Shown in pieces: positions 1-8,461 of a stretch of 64,000 bases of DNA (within the stretch, counting starts at the first letter, position 1; each line of letters opens with the position of its first letter). Made by a program: the position numbers and the translations under genes. Origin of the DNA: Mycobacterium noviomagense (GTDB taxonomy: Bacteria; Actinomycetota; Actinomycetes; Mycobacteriales; Mycobacteriaceae); NCBI RefSeq assembly GCF_010731635.1, contig NZ_AP022583.1:4715799-4779798 (forward strand), written 5' to 3'. Under the pieces are notes generated by a model. It had not been told where the DNA came from, ran no database searches, and saw only the letters and a list, made by a program, of their open reading frames with translations.

Positions 1-287
1 CTTGTGGTGGAGCGTGTTTCGGAGAGGGCGAAAACAAAACAGGAGTCTCACTCACGTGCTCACAGGCAACAATCCACCGCCCCCGCACAACCACCAGGGG
101 GTGCCCTCCAGCCACCAAGCTGCTCGCCGTGCTCACCGGCAACACAGACGCAACGGGGTCACCGAAACACCCCTAAAGCGTCAACCCGCACCGGCCCGCG
201 AAGCAACCACCCACCCAGCCGAACTGCCAGTGCTAATTTTCATCTTCCACCGCGGGGCGAAGCCCCCCTGGCAGCTGCTCGCCACAC
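1..287. other. Left-edge non-coding stretch
   Basis: I see no supportable gene here. Short open frames exist on the plus strand, but they start at the window edge, have no ribosome binding site and resemble no family I recognise. They are rich in Pro, His, Arg and Thr, as random frames in C-rich mycobacterial DNA usually are. The stretch could be the end of a gene lying to the left. The only structure noted is a short G/C hairpin just beyond the stop codon of the leftward SDR. Confidence 0.4.
254..266 (-). terminator. Possible G/C hairpin terminator of the SDR gene
   Basis: GGGGC and GCCCC arms flank a GAA loop, about 20 bases beyond the stop of the leftward SDR gene. There is no T-tract. 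Mycobacterial terminators often lack one, but the stem is only 5 bp, so this is a weak call. Confidence 0.25.
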
Positions 288-1037
288 CTAACGCGTGGTG
301 TAGCCGCCGTTGGCGAAGATGGTCTGGCCCGTGATCCAGTGGCCTTCGTCGGCTAAGAACACGACCAACGGCGCGATGTCCTCGATGCGGGTCAGCCGGT
401 TGCCCATGGCCTGCGACTTGTGGAACTCGACGCGCTCCGGCGTTTCCTGCGGGTAGAAGAACGGGGTGTCCATCGGGCCGGGCGCCACGTTGTTCACCGA
501 AATCAGGCGCGACGCAAACTCTTTGGCCGCGGCCCGGGCGAAGTGCTCGACTGGGCTCTTTGCGCCGGCATACGTCGAGTAACCGTCGGTGAATGCGCCC
601 AGCAGCGCGGTGACGATCGTGACCACGGAGCCGCCGTCGTTCAACCGCTTGCCCGCTTCCTGCAAAAAGAAGTACGCCGCCTTGGCGTTGGTGTCGAACA
701 TCGAGTCGTATTCGGCCTCGGTGGTTTCGATGATGGGCTTGCGCAACACCTTGCCCACGGTATTGACGGCGATGTCGACGCCGCCGAACGCATCGACGGC
801 GGCGTCGAACAGTGTCTTCACATTGGCCGGCTTAGTGAGATCGCCCCGCACTTTGATCGCGTTGACGCCGGCATCCTGTGCCGCCGCGACTGTCTTGTCG
901 GCGTCCGGTTCTGACGACGGGCTGTTGTAGTGCACCGCGACGTTGACGCCTTTGTCGGCCAGTGTCGTGCTGATCAGCCCACCGAGGTTCTTGGCTCCCG
1001 CCGCTATAACTGCTGATTTGCCTGTCAAGTTGCTCAT
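288..1037 (-). CDS. SDR-family oxidoreductase
   Basis: A 249-residue short-chain dehydrogenase/reductase. The start is the ATG of MSNLTGKSAVIAAG; the frame stays open further upstream, but family alignment places the N-terminus here, just before the nucleotide-binding segment. The glycine motif is the variant GAKNLGG (residues about 14-20) instead of TGxxxGIG. A YAGAK (YxxxK) catalytic pair is present, but the usual catalytic Ser 13 residues upstream of the Tyr is Thr (VTALLG). The C-terminal GGYTTR matches the end of classical SDRs. It should use NAD(P)(H) on an unknown hydroxyl or carbonyl substrate in the cytoplasm. It is divergent from a LysR regulator, which suggests that protein controls it. 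Confidence 0.85.
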   Translation of the reverse strand: MSNLTGKSAVIAAGAKNLGGLISTTLADKGVNVAVHYNSPSSEPDADKTVAAAQDAGVNAIKVRGDLTKPANVKTLFDAAVDAFGGVDIAVNTVGKVLRKPIIETTEAEYDSMFDTNAKAAYFFLQEAGKRLNDGGSVVTIVTALLGAFTDGYSTYAGAKSPVEHFARAAAKEFASRLISVNNVAPGPMDTPFFYPQETPERVEFHKSQAMGNRLTRIEDIAPLVVFLADEGHWITGQTIFANGGYTTR

Positions 1038-1071
1038 GGCACTGAACCTAGGCCGTAGTACCACAAATGGG

Positions 1072-1109
1072 AAACAGTGTTTGATGGGGTTCCAACAAGT
1101 ATTGCTTGT
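1072..1109. promoter_or_regulatory. Divergent SDR/LysR intergenic region with two small palindromes
   Basis: The gap between the two divergent genes holds two inverted repeats: AAACA-G-TGTTT (1072-1082) and ACAAG-TATTG-CTTGT (1095-1109). LysR-type regulators usually bind dyads in exactly this position between their own gene and a divergent target. That the LysR protein encoded to the right binds them is inference. Confidence 0.4.
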
Positions 1110-1124
1110 AGCTAGGCTGGTTCG

Positions 1125-2006
1125 ATGGCTGACACCGCGGCACCGGATCTGCGCCGCCTGAGCCATTTCATCGCGGTCGTCGAGGCCTCGGGGTTCACCC
1201 GCGCGGCCGCCCAATTGCACCTGTCCCAGCAGGCGCTCAGCAGCTCAGTTCGCCAGTTGGAAAAGGAGATCGGTGCGACGCTGATGGTGCGGGCCGGCCG
1301 CCGGCTCACGCTCACCCCGGCCGGGCAGACGTTGCTCGACGAGGGGCGCACATTGCTCGCGGCGGCCAGGACCGTCACGCAGCACACCCGAGCCGCGGCC
1401 GTCGCCGAACCCGAGGAGTTCGTCGTCGGCCACTCCCCTGCTATCAGCAGCGCGGAGGTGTACGGGCTGCTCGCGCCCGCGATTGCGGCCGCGCCCGGCA
1501 CGTCGTTCACCGTCGTGCAGCTGTTTCCTGACCGTTTGGTGACGGGCGTGCACGAGGGCAGCGTCCATCTCGGGTTGCGGCGAGGCGTCGTGCCGCAGGA
1601 TCGCTTGGCCAGCGCCGTCGCCCGCTACGACATACTTCGTGTTGCGCTACGCAGCGACCATCCGCTGGCCGGCCGCGAGCGCGTCGCGGTCGCCGAGCTA
1701 GCCGAGGAGCCAATTGTGCTCTGGTCACCGCCCGGCGCGTCGTATTACAGCGACTTCCTGGTCAACGTCTGCCGGCGTGCGGGTTTCGAACCGAGATACC
1801 GCGTGACGCGGGTGCAGGGCTGCCCGCCGGAGGTGGCACCGCTGACCGACGACGCCGTCGCGTTCGTGACTTCGGAGCCGGGACCCGCGGTCGGCGGGGC
1901 CGTCACCGTCATCGATATCGACGGGCCGGTATTGGTGCCGCTGCAAGCGCTATGGCAACCGCACACCAGTTCAGCGGTTCGTGATCTGGTATTGGCGCAT
2001 AGGTAA
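1125..2006 (+). CDS. LysR-family transcriptional regulator
   Basis: A 293-residue LysR-type regulator of typical length. The N-terminal winged HTH (residues about 5-65) contains FTRAAAQLHLSQQALSSSVRQ, followed by the linker helix. The rest is the two-lobed effector-binding domain (about 90-293). The ATG chosen leaves only a few residues before the HTH, as is normal for the family. It is divergent from the SDR gene with an 87-base gap containing small palindromes, so local control of that SDR is likely. Its stop TAA abuts the TAA of the convergent amidohydrolase gene. The effector is unknown. Confidence 0.93.
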   Translation: MADTAAPDLRRLSHFIAVVEASGFTRAAAQLHLSQQALSSSVRQLEKEIGATLMVRAGRRLTLTPAGQTLLDEGRTLLAAARTVTQHTRAAAVAEPEEFVVGHSPAISSAEVYGLLAPAIAAAPGTSFTVVQLFPDRLVTGVHEGSVHLGLRRGVVPQDRLASAVARYDILRVALRSDHPLAGRERVAVAELAEEPIVLWSPPGASYYSDFLVNVCRRAGFEPRYRVTRVQGCPPEVAPLTDDAVAFVTSEPGPAVGGAVTVIDIDGPVLVPLQALWQPHTSSAVRDLVLAHR

Positions 2007-3095
2007 TTAGCCGACGAGGGCTGAGACGAGCGCTCTGCCCAGTTTCGATTTGGCCCGGCTGCGTAATCGATACCAGGCTGCTCCCACTCCTGGACGCACG
2101 CGGCTGGATTGCTGATTGCCAAGTCCCAAAAGGATTTCCGCCGTGCCGTGGGCGAAGCGTTCTTTGTCGCTCGCGGAAAGGTCGCAACGTTCAAGGAATT
2201 CCATCGCGGTGAAGTTGTCCTGGAACGGGTAGTCGACGGAAAACATCAGGTTCCCCAGGCCCAGCATGGAGCGGGCGCAGTCGAACACCGGTACGTCGAA
2301 TACCCCACTGCTTGTCATATAGATGTTGTTGCGCAGGTAATGGCCGACGCTGTTGCGCGACTCGGCGCCGAGCAGCCAATTGGCCATCGTCACGCCGGCA
2401 TTGAGCCGGGTGAAGCAGTAGGGCAGCAACTCGCCCAAGTGCCCGATGACGATCTTCAAGTTCGGGTGACGGTCGAACGCCCCTGCGCAGATCAGCCGCA
2501 GCACGTGCGTGCCGGTCTCCACCGGCCAACCCCAGGTGGGCACCAAGGCCGAGTCGAACGGTGCGTAGTAAACATCTGATATCGCGGTCGGTGGATCGGT
2601 GGGATGGAGATAGATGGGAACGCCCAATGCCTCCGCCGTGCCGAGAAGCACGTCGTACGACGGGTCGTCGAGGTAACGGCCGTTGGTATGCCCGTTGATC
2701 AACGCACCCTTGAACCCGAGTTCGCGGACGGTCCGCTCCAGCTCGTCGGCGGCCTGCGCCGGCGCCTGCGTCGGCAGCATGGCAAAGCCGGCGAGCCTGT
2801 CCGGGTACGACGCGATTGCGTCGGCGAGCCAGTCGTTGACTTCGCGGCACACCGCAACCGCCAACGCAGCCTGGTCGTCGGCGAGGATCTGAACACCGGG
2901 CTGCACGTGCGAGAGCACCTGCACGTCGATCCCCGCCGCATCCATTGCGCGAACACGCTCGGCCCCAACGTCGCTGAGCCGAGCCTTGATGGGCTGGTAT
3001 CTCCGCCGCAACGACTCGGGATACAAGTCCCACACTCGTGGATGCAAAAACGCCTCTTCGAGCGCCACCACTCGCGAGACGCACTTTGCGGTCAC
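2007..3095 (-). CDS. Amidohydrolase-2 / ACMSD-type decarboxylase-like protein
   Basis: About 362 residues from a GTG that overlaps the preceding methyltransferase stop as GTGA. The fold is the metal-dependent TIM barrel of the amidohydrolase-2 family (ACMSD, gamma-resorcylate decarboxylase). Visible landmarks are VVALEEAF at the N-terminus, INGHTNGRYLDDP, YLHPTDPP, IGHLGELLPY and FSVDYPFQD, in family order. In resorcylate decarboxylases the first motif is EEHF, so here one expected His is Ala, while the barrel His and the late Asp remain. It probably decarboxylates or hydrolyses an aromatic or cyclic acid. Last gene of the leftward FAD monooxygenase/TetR/methyltransferase set. Confidence 0.85.
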   Translation of the reverse strand: MTAKCVSRVVALEEAFLHPRVWDLYPESLRRRYQPIKARLSDVGAERVRAMDAAGIDVQVLSHVQPGVQILADDQAALAVAVCREVNDWLADAIASYPDRLAGFAMLPTQAPAQAADELERTVRELGFKGALINGHTNGRYLDDPSYDVLLGTAEALGVPIYLHPTDPPTAISDVYYAPFDSALVPTWGWPVETGTHVLRLICAGAFDRHPNLKIVIGHLGELLPYCFTRLNAGVTMANWLLGAESRNSVGHYLRNNIYMTSSGVFDVPVFDCARSMLGLGNLMFSVDYPFQDNFTAMEFLERCDLSASDKERFAHGTAEILLGLGNQQSSRVRPGVGAAWYRLRSRAKSKLGRALVSALVG

Positions 3096-3871
3096 CAGCC
3101 AGTCCCTGGCTTCGTCGCCGTGACGGCGTGGGTGCGGATGAGCGGCAGACCCCACCAAGCGCGCCACCCGAGATCTTGACGCTCGACGTTTTCCATGCCG
3201 CGCTGCCGTAACCGCTTGGCATACAGCCGGGTGAAGCCGATGTCGGCGATGACGAGGCGACCGCCGGGCCGCAGCACCCGGACAGCCTCATCGATTGCCG
3301 ACCGTCGTGCGTCGTTGCCCGGCAGGTTGTGGATCGCCAGGCTGCTGACAACGACATCGAAAGACTCGTCAGGGAACTGCAGATCGGTCATGTCGCAGGT
3401 GTGTAGCTCGATGCGGTCGGCCACACCCTCGGCTTCGGCGTTGGCTACTGTGGCCTGCACACAGTTGCCGGTCTGATCCGGCCGCCAAATGTCTACTCCC
3501 ACAGCGCTTCCACGCGGCAGCAACTTCGCGGCCGCCAATAACACCGCACCGCGTCCGCAGCCGAGGTCGAGCACGCGTTCGTCGCCGCGCAGGTGCAACC
3601 CTGTCAGCAGGCGCGCCCACACTTCGAATTTCCCGCGTCGGCTGAACCGCACAATGCCGGCCCCTGCGCCGACAAGCACAACGGCCACCACAGCCGTCGT
3701 GACTCCCGCGATGACGCGTCCGCTGAGCAGCCACCGGACGGCCAAAACCGTTCCGGTAATGCACAACAGCGCATACGACGTGAACACCACAGGTGCGGGA
3801 ATCAGGCGGTAGTCGCCATCGATCCCGTATTGCCCTCGCGGGCGCGCAAGGTCAACAGCCAGTTCAGTCAT
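3092..3871 (-). CDS. Membrane-anchored class I SAM-dependent methyltransferase
   Basis: About 259 residues. The start is the ATG of MTELAVDLARPRG, overlapping the TetR stop by 8 bases. Two hydrophobic helices (about residues 28-48 and 53-72) precede the catalytic domain, so it is probably tethered to the inner face of the membrane. Motif I is VLDLGCGRGAVLL, then a Rossmann-type methyltransferase domain with SLAIHNLPG and LRPGGRLVIADIG. The substrate is unknown; a lipid or hydrophobic small molecule would fit the anchor. Tightly coupled to the TetR gene upstream and the amidohydrolase downstream. Confidence 0.85.
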   Translation of the reverse strand: MTELAVDLARPRGQYGIDGDYRLIPAPVVFTSYALLCITGTVLAVRWLLSGRVIAGVTTAVVAVVLVGAGAGIVRFSRRGKFEVWARLLTGLHLRGDERVLDLGCGRGAVLLAAAKLLPRGSAVGVDIWRPDQTGNCVQATVANAEAEGVADRIELHTCDMTDLQFPDESFDVVVSSLAIHNLPGNDARRSAIDEAVRVLRPGGRLVIADIGFTRLYAKRLRQRGMENVERQDLGWRAWWGLPLIRTHAVTATKPGTGW

Positions 3872-4610
3872 CCTGATCGCCTCCGTATGCCGTGGCCCGG
3901 TAGTCGCGGGCAAGCCGGTCGAATATCGGAATGGCCTTGGCAGCAGCGCGTTTCACCTGTTGCCTGTCCGGCGTGTCGGCCGGCTCGAACGCGCGGCGCA
4001 CAGTGTCGGCGAGCTGGTCGGCCTTCTGGTCGAGGGTCAACCGGATGCCCGGCGGCAGAAACGGCTCGGCGGCGAAGAAACCAAAGACGATGTTCGGCAA
4101 GGTGTAGTCGAGATCTGTTGAGCGCACATCGGCACGCAGCATGCCCTCGGCGGCGAGCACTCCCAGATAATCTCGGTTGACGCCAAGCTTGGTTTCCTCG
4201 AGCTGGCGATGATTCGCCGAGGCGAGGAATGTGTCGAGGGTGTCGCTGTCGCGGGTGTAGAGCGCCCGAAGCACAGGACGGCGCATCGCTTCGACGAACA
4301 GCCGCCGCAGGTAGCGGTGCAGCGCCACTTCGGCGGGGTTGTTTTGCATCGCGCCGATGACCGCCTCCGTCATCCCCGCGGCTTCGCGAGCGCTGACGGC
4401 GTGGAAAAGCTCCTCGCGAGACCGCCAGTGCAAATACACCGTTCCCTTGCCGACCCCGGCCCGACGAGCCAGCTCATCGATGGTCACCCGCCGATAACCC
4501 CAGCGGAGCAGCAGCTCACGGGCGGTATCAAGAATCCGGTCGGCCCGCTGCACGCGATCGACCCGAGAACGCTCCACGGTGACCAAAGTACAATATTGGT
4601 CATTAGTCAT
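3864..4610 (-). CDS. TetR-family transcriptional regulator
   Basis: About 248 residues from ATG 4610; a TTG one codon earlier and a GTG at 4577 are alternatives. The N-terminal HTH reads ILDTARELLLRWGYRRVTIDELARRAGVGKGTVYLHW, a classic TetR_N domain; the rest is an unassigned ligand-binding domain. A 23-bp palindrome lies over the first codons of the longer version, which favours the GTG at 4577 as the true start with the operator just upstream. There is no obvious Shine-Dalgarno sequence at either start. It overlaps the methyltransferase gene, so it is probably autoregulatory for the downstream pair and possibly for the FAD monooxygenase. Confidence 0.9.
   Translation of the reverse strand: MTNDQYCTLVTVERSRVDRVQRADRILDTARELLLRWGYRRVTIDELARRAGVGKGTVYLHWRSREELFHAVSAREAAGMTEAVIGAMQNNPAEVALHRYLRRLFVEAMRRPVLRALYTRDSDTLDTFLASANHRQLEETKLGVNRDYLGVLAAEGMLRADVRSTDLDYTLPNIVFGFFAAEPFLPPGIRLTLDQKADQLADTVRRAFEPADTPDRQQVKRAAAKAIPIFDRLARDYRATAYGGDQDD
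4580..4602. promoter_or_regulatory. Candidate TetR operator, 23-bp palindrome
   Basis: Perfect 7-bp arms TGACCAA and TTGGTCA are separated by 9 bases. The site sits at the 5' end of the TetR gene, 45-80 bases after the upstream monooxygenase stop. Position and symmetry fit an autoregulatory TetR operator. It also bears on the TetR start choice, because it would lie inside the coding region if ATG 4610 is used. Confidence 0.55.
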
Positions 4611-4656
4611 CAAGACGTGTCGCCCGCGGCACGGTCAGGGTGGATCGGCGCGGCGA

Positions 4657-6276
4657 TCAGGCTCGGGCAAGGATGATCGAGAGAGACTTGCGCAACTGGT
4701 TTTCGGGGTCAGCGGGCAACTTCTCCGAACGCCAGCCGATGAAATCGTCCGGGCGCACCAACAGCGCCCCGTCGGGCGAGAGCCCGGTGGTCGCCGCCCA
4801 CGCGCCGTCAGGATCGGCCGCGTCGCCGTCAGCGCCGATGCGCTGCACGGTGATCGGCACTCCTAGCGCACCCGACACCGACGCCGCGGCATCGGACCAT
4901 GCGGCACCGTCATCGCCGGTCAGCAGGGTGAACCCAGAACCGAGCAGGTCGAGAGTCGAAATCTGATTGCCGTCACGATGCACCCACGCATGCGGCACTC
5001 GGGTTCCGGGTTGTCCGTGCAGTTCGTCGACCAATAGCACATCATCCGGGTTCGTTGGGGCAGGCTCATCGGAAACGACTGCAGCCGAGCGGTATTGGTA
5101 GCCAATCAGGAGCGCGAACATCGGCGCCTCCTTGTCCGGCGGCAATTGCGGCCGGTTGTCGTCCAACCGCAAGAAGGCAAGTGACGGGCCGGTCAGCGAC
5201 TGGCGAGCGTTGAAGCGCCCGACCGGATGGCGCTCGGTGTGGTAGGTATTCAGCAGCTCGGGCCCGGCCACGCCGTTCAGGACGGCGGCGAGCTTCCAGC
5301 CCAGGTTGTCCGCGCTTTGGATGGCCGTGTTGGCTCCCCCGGCCTTGAACGGCGGCATGGTGTGTGCGGCGTCGCCGACGAGAAAGACTCGACCGCATTG
5401 GAATTGGTCGGCCACCCGTTCGTACGGTTGCCAAGCAGCGACGTCGACGATCTCCACGTCGATCTGCTCGCCGATTGCCTTGATGAGTATGTCCGCACAA
5501 CGCTCCCGAGTGAACTGCTCGACAGTTTCACCTTTGTCGGGGAAGTAGGTGGTAATGAATAGGCCGAAGTCGCCCTCGACCACCAGGAATATGCCCTCCA
5601 CGTCAGCGTTTTTGACTTGTACGCCATCCCCATCCCCTAAGTGCGGCACGAACTTGCGCCAGGGCGCCCGGAAGTAGATGAAGACGACGAAGATCGGCAC
5701 CGCGCCGTACCCCGAAGTGGTGATGCCAAGCGAGTCTCGCACCGGGCTGTGCACGCCGTCGGCGGCGACGACGTACTCCGCGCGTATCGTCTCAGTTACT
5801 CCCGAATCCCTATCGCGCACAACCGCTGTCACACCCTCGCTGTCCTGCTCGAACGATGACAACTCCGTCCCGTAGCGCACTTCGTTGCCATGCCGGCGGC
5901 TGTCGGCCAGCAGCATCGGCTCCAGTCGGCTCTGCGGTAGATACTGCGCGGACGGCTCCGGGCTCAGTCCGTCGAAGGGCGCGAAAATAGCGTTGATGTC
6001 CATGCCCGTTTCTTCTTCGGCGCTGTTGAGCGTTGGCTTGACGACCAGGTCCGAAACGTGCTCTGCGACCGCATGGGACTCGTCACCGAGCCCCAACCGC
6101 CGCAGGATCTCCAGGCTGCGGAAACTCAGGTTGCGAGCTTTCGGATAGATGAAGACCTCACGTCGCTTTTCCACCAGCAGCGAGCGGACCCCGTGCTTGG
6201 CCAGCAGCGCCGAGGTGGCGAGCCCGGCGGCTCCGGCGCCGACGATAAGGACAGGAACGCGCATGACATTGGCCAT
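4657..6276 (-). CDS. FAD-dependent aromatic monooxygenase (phenol hydroxylase-like)
   Basis: 539 residues. The N-terminal FAD motif is VLIVGAGAAGLATSALLAKHG, and RVFLVGDAAHTMPPF (about residues 290-305) is the second FAD/ribityl-binding GD motif of group A flavoprotein hydroxylases. A C-terminal thioredoxin-like tail (from about residue 400) is typical of the larger phenol hydroxylase/PheA-TfdB type. It should hydroxylate an aromatic or polyketide substrate with NAD(P)H and O2. It heads the leftward set with TetR, methyltransferase and a decarboxylase-like amidohydrolase, which together look like modification or breakdown of an aromatic acid. A perfect palindrome lies 24 bases upstream of its start. 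Confidence 0.88.
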   Translation of the reverse strand: MANVMRVPVLIVGAGAAGLATSALLAKHGVRSLLVEKRREVFIYPKARNLSFRSLEILRRLGLGDESHAVAEHVSDLVVKPTLNSAEEETGMDINAIFAPFDGLSPEPSAQYLPQSRLEPMLLADSRRHGNEVRYGTELSSFEQDSEGVTAVVRDRDSGVTETIRAEYVVAADGVHSPVRDSLGITTSGYGAVPIFVVFIYFRAPWRKFVPHLGDGDGVQVKNADVEGIFLVVEGDFGLFITTYFPDKGETVEQFTRERCADILIKAIGEQIDVEIVDVAAWQPYERVADQFQCGRVFLVGDAAHTMPPFKAGGANTAIQSADNLGWKLAAVLNGVAGPELLNTYHTERHPVGRFNARQSLTGPSLAFLRLDDNRPQLPPDKEAPMFALLIGYQYRSAAVVSDEPAPTNPDDVLLVDELHGQPGTRVPHAWVHRDGNQISTLDLLGSGFTLLTGDDGAAWSDAAASVSGALGVPITVQRIGADGDAADPDGAWAATTGLSPDGALLVRPDDFIGWRSEKLPADPENQLRKSLSIILARA

Positions 6277-6299
6277 CGCTCACCTCACCATCCAGAAAG

Positions 6300-6314
6300 T
6301 GATAGTTACTATCA
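6300..6314. promoter_or_regulatory. Perfect 15-bp palindrome upstream of the FAD monooxygenase
   Basis: TGATAGT-T-ACTATCA, a perfect inverted repeat in an unusually A/T-rich patch, 24 bases upstream of the monooxygenase ATG and just past the end of glpD. It looks like a repressor operator. Its sequence differs from the palindrome at 4580-4602, so the two sites probably bind different proteins, or one is not a TetR site. Confidence 0.55.
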
Positions 6315-6342
6315 TATAGTAGCGGCTATCGGTTTGGGATGG

Positions 6343-7875
6343 CTAGCTGAACGCGGCCACGAACTCGTTCGCCACGTCGACAGTCCGCTCGCGGTCCGCC
6401 GGCACCAAGCCGATGCGGGTCCGACGGTCGACGATGTCCTCGACGGTCAGTGCACCTTCGTGGGTCACCGCGTATTCGAACTCCGCGCGGATCACGTCGA
6501 TGCCGTCGGCGACCGGATCGGTCGGACGCTCGCAACTCGCGGCGGCGACGACACTGGGCGCCTCTGCCCCGTAGCGCGCGACCAGCGATGCCGGCAGCCC
6601 GGTAGCCGGCCGGGCGGTCGATCCCGGGTTGGCCGGCGCGCCGACCAGTGGCAGGTTGCGGGTCCGGCAGGGACGGGCGGTCAGGCCGCGCGACCGGATT
6701 GCACGGTCGAGGACGTCCTGCGCCATGTATCGGTATTCGGTGAGCTTGCCTCCGATCACGCTGATGACACCGGAGGGCGAGTCGACGACGGCGTGTTCGC
6801 GTGAGATGTCCGCGGTGCGTCCCGCACCGGTGTCGACCAGCGGCCGCAGCCCGGCATAGGAACCAATGACGTCGGAGGGGCGCAACGCGGTGCCCAGCGC
6901 GGTGTTCACCGTGTCGAGCAGGAAGTCGATTTCGCCCGGAGTCGGTTGCGGCACATCGGGAATCGGGCCGGGCGCGTCTTCGTCGGTCAGCCCGAGGTAG
7001 ACGCGGCCCAACTGCTCGGGCATGGCGAACACGAAGCGGTTGAGCTCACCGGGTATCGGAATAGTCAGCGCCGCAGTGGGATTGCCGAAAGCCGCGGCGT
7101 CGAAGACGAGGTGCGTGCCGCGGCTGGGCCGCAGCCGCAGCGACGGGTCGATGTCGGCCGCCCAGACCCCCGTCGCATTGATGACGGCGCGCGCGGAGAC
7201 GTCGAAGGATCCGCCGCTGCGATGGTCGGTCAGCCGCACCGACGTGCCGGTGGCCTGCGATGCGGCCACATAGGTGAGAATCCGGGCCCCGTACTGTGCC
7301 GCGGTACGCGCCATCGCGGTGACCAGTCGCGCGTCGTCGATGAGCTGGCCATCGTAGGCCAGTAGACCGCCGTCGAGTCCGTCGCGCCGCACGGCAGGAG
7401 CCATGTCGATAACGCGCTGTGCCGATATACGGCGCGAGCGCGGCAGGACAGATCCCGGCGTGCCCGCCAGCTTGCGCAACACATCACCGGCCAGGAATCC
7501 GGCGCGCACCAGCGTCCGCTCGGCGTGGCCCATCGTCGGCAGCAACGGCACCAGCTGCGGCATCGCCCGCACCAGGTGAGGGGCGTTGCGTGCCATGAGG
7601 ATTCCGCGTTCGACCGCACTGCGCCGGGCGATGCCGAGGTTTCCACTCGCCAGGTAACGCAGGCCGCCGTGCACCAGCTTGGAGCTCCACCGGCTGGTGC
7701 CGAAGGCCAGATCGTGCTTTTCAACCAGCGCCACCCGCAGGCCCCGCGCCGCAGCGTCCAGGGCGATCCCGGTGCCGGTGATGCCGCCGCCGATGACGAT
7801 GACGTCCACCGGTGCGCCGTCGGCCAGCGCCTGCAGGTCGGCGGTGCGGCGGGCCGCGTTCAAAGCGATGGGCAT
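6343..7875 (-). CDS. glpD: FAD-dependent glycerol-3-phosphate dehydrogenase
   Basis: About 510 residues from ATG 7875, which shares one base with the TetR stop (TGATG). The N-terminal FAD motif is VIVIGGGITGTGIALDAAARG, followed by FGTSRWSSKLVHGGLRYL, a hallmark of GlpD/GlpA. It oxidises sn-glycerol-3-phosphate to dihydroxyacetone phosphate and passes electrons to the quinone pool at the membrane. Order and orientation (glpD, TetR, then divergent AGPS-like flavoprotein and lipid kinase) match Rv2249c-Rv2252 as I remember the M. tuberculosis map, making this the GlpD1 orthologue. Co-transcribed with and probably regulated by the TetR gene upstream. Confidence 0.93.
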   Translation of the reverse strand: MPIALNAARRTADLQALADGAPVDVIVIGGGITGTGIALDAAARGLRVALVEKHDLAFGTSRWSSKLVHGGLRYLASGNLGIARRSAVERGILMARNAPHLVRAMPQLVPLLPTMGHAERTLVRAGFLAGDVLRKLAGTPGSVLPRSRRISAQRVIDMAPAVRRDGLDGGLLAYDGQLIDDARLVTAMARTAAQYGARILTYVAASQATGTSVRLTDHRSGGSFDVSARAVINATGVWAADIDPSLRLRPSRGTHLVFDAAAFGNPTAALTIPIPGELNRFVFAMPEQLGRVYLGLTDEDAPGPIPDVPQPTPGEIDFLLDTVNTALGTALRPSDVIGSYAGLRPLVDTGAGRTADISREHAVVDSPSGVISVIGGKLTEYRYMAQDVLDRAIRSRGLTARPCRTRNLPLVGAPANPGSTARPATGLPASLVARYGAEAPSVVAAASCERPTDPVADGIDVIRAEFEYAVTHEGALTVEDIVDRRTRIGLVPADRERTVDVANEFVAAFS

Positions 7876-8444
7876 CAGGACAGATATCCGTTCAGTGAGT
7901 AGGCCAGTTCGGCACTGAGCGCGTCGGCGCCGAGAATCGGCCGGACGATGCGTGCGGACTGAATCGTGGACTGGGTGATCAGCAATACCATCGCGGCAAG
8001 CTGGCGGGGGTCGCCGGAGCGCACGCTGCCGTGTCGCTGTGCGGCGCACAGCTCGTCGGCCAAGGCGTCGATCAGTAGCCGCTGGCTGGTGCCCAGGCGT
8101 TCGGTGATGTATACCATCGCCAGCTCCGAGCGCAGCACCGCCATCACCAGCTTGTCGCGCCGCAGTCGTTCGGCCACCGCCACGATCCGGTCGACCAGTG
8201 CCTCACGACCTGCACCCTGTGCCGGCACGTCCCGCGCTGCGGCGGTGATGTGCCGGGTCAGCAGCTCGGCCAGGATCGACCGGGTGTCGGGCCAGCGGCG
8301 GTACACGGTCGGCCGGCTGACTCCGGCCCGGCGCGCAATTTCAGCCAGCGTCACGCGTTCGACCCCGAAATCGCGCACACAGCTCGCCGCGGCCTGAAGT
8401 ATCCGGTCACCGGTGTCGGCAGGCGCATTACTGATTGACAGCAT
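7875..8444 (-). CDS. TetR-family regulator of the glpD/AGPS locus
   Basis: 189 residues from ATG 8444 (MLSISNAPADTGDRIL). HTH: VTLAEIARRAGVSRPTVYRRW. The gene is translationally coupled to glpD (1-base overlap) and divergent from the AGPS-like flavoprotein, whose ATG is only 17 bases away. One A/T-rich site between them could therefore control both directions. It corresponds in position to Rv2250c. The ligand is unknown; a glycerolipid intermediate would fit the neighbours. Confidence 0.92.
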   Translation of the reverse strand: MLSISNAPADTGDRILQAAASCVRDFGVERVTLAEIARRAGVSRPTVYRRWPDTRSILAELLTRHITAAARDVPAQGAGREALVDRIVAVAERLRRDKLVMAVLRSELAMVYITERLGTSQRLLIDALADELCAAQRHGSVRSGDPRQLAAMVLLITQSTIQSARIVRPILGADALSAELAYSLNGYLS

Positions 8445-8461
8445 ATGTAATACTGTAACGC

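Noticed and set aside
2191..3357. Alternative long frame over the amidohydrolase gene
   Set aside because: Composition is Arg/Gly/Ala-rich with no motif, while the chosen frame shows the full amidohydrolase signature and a coupled start.
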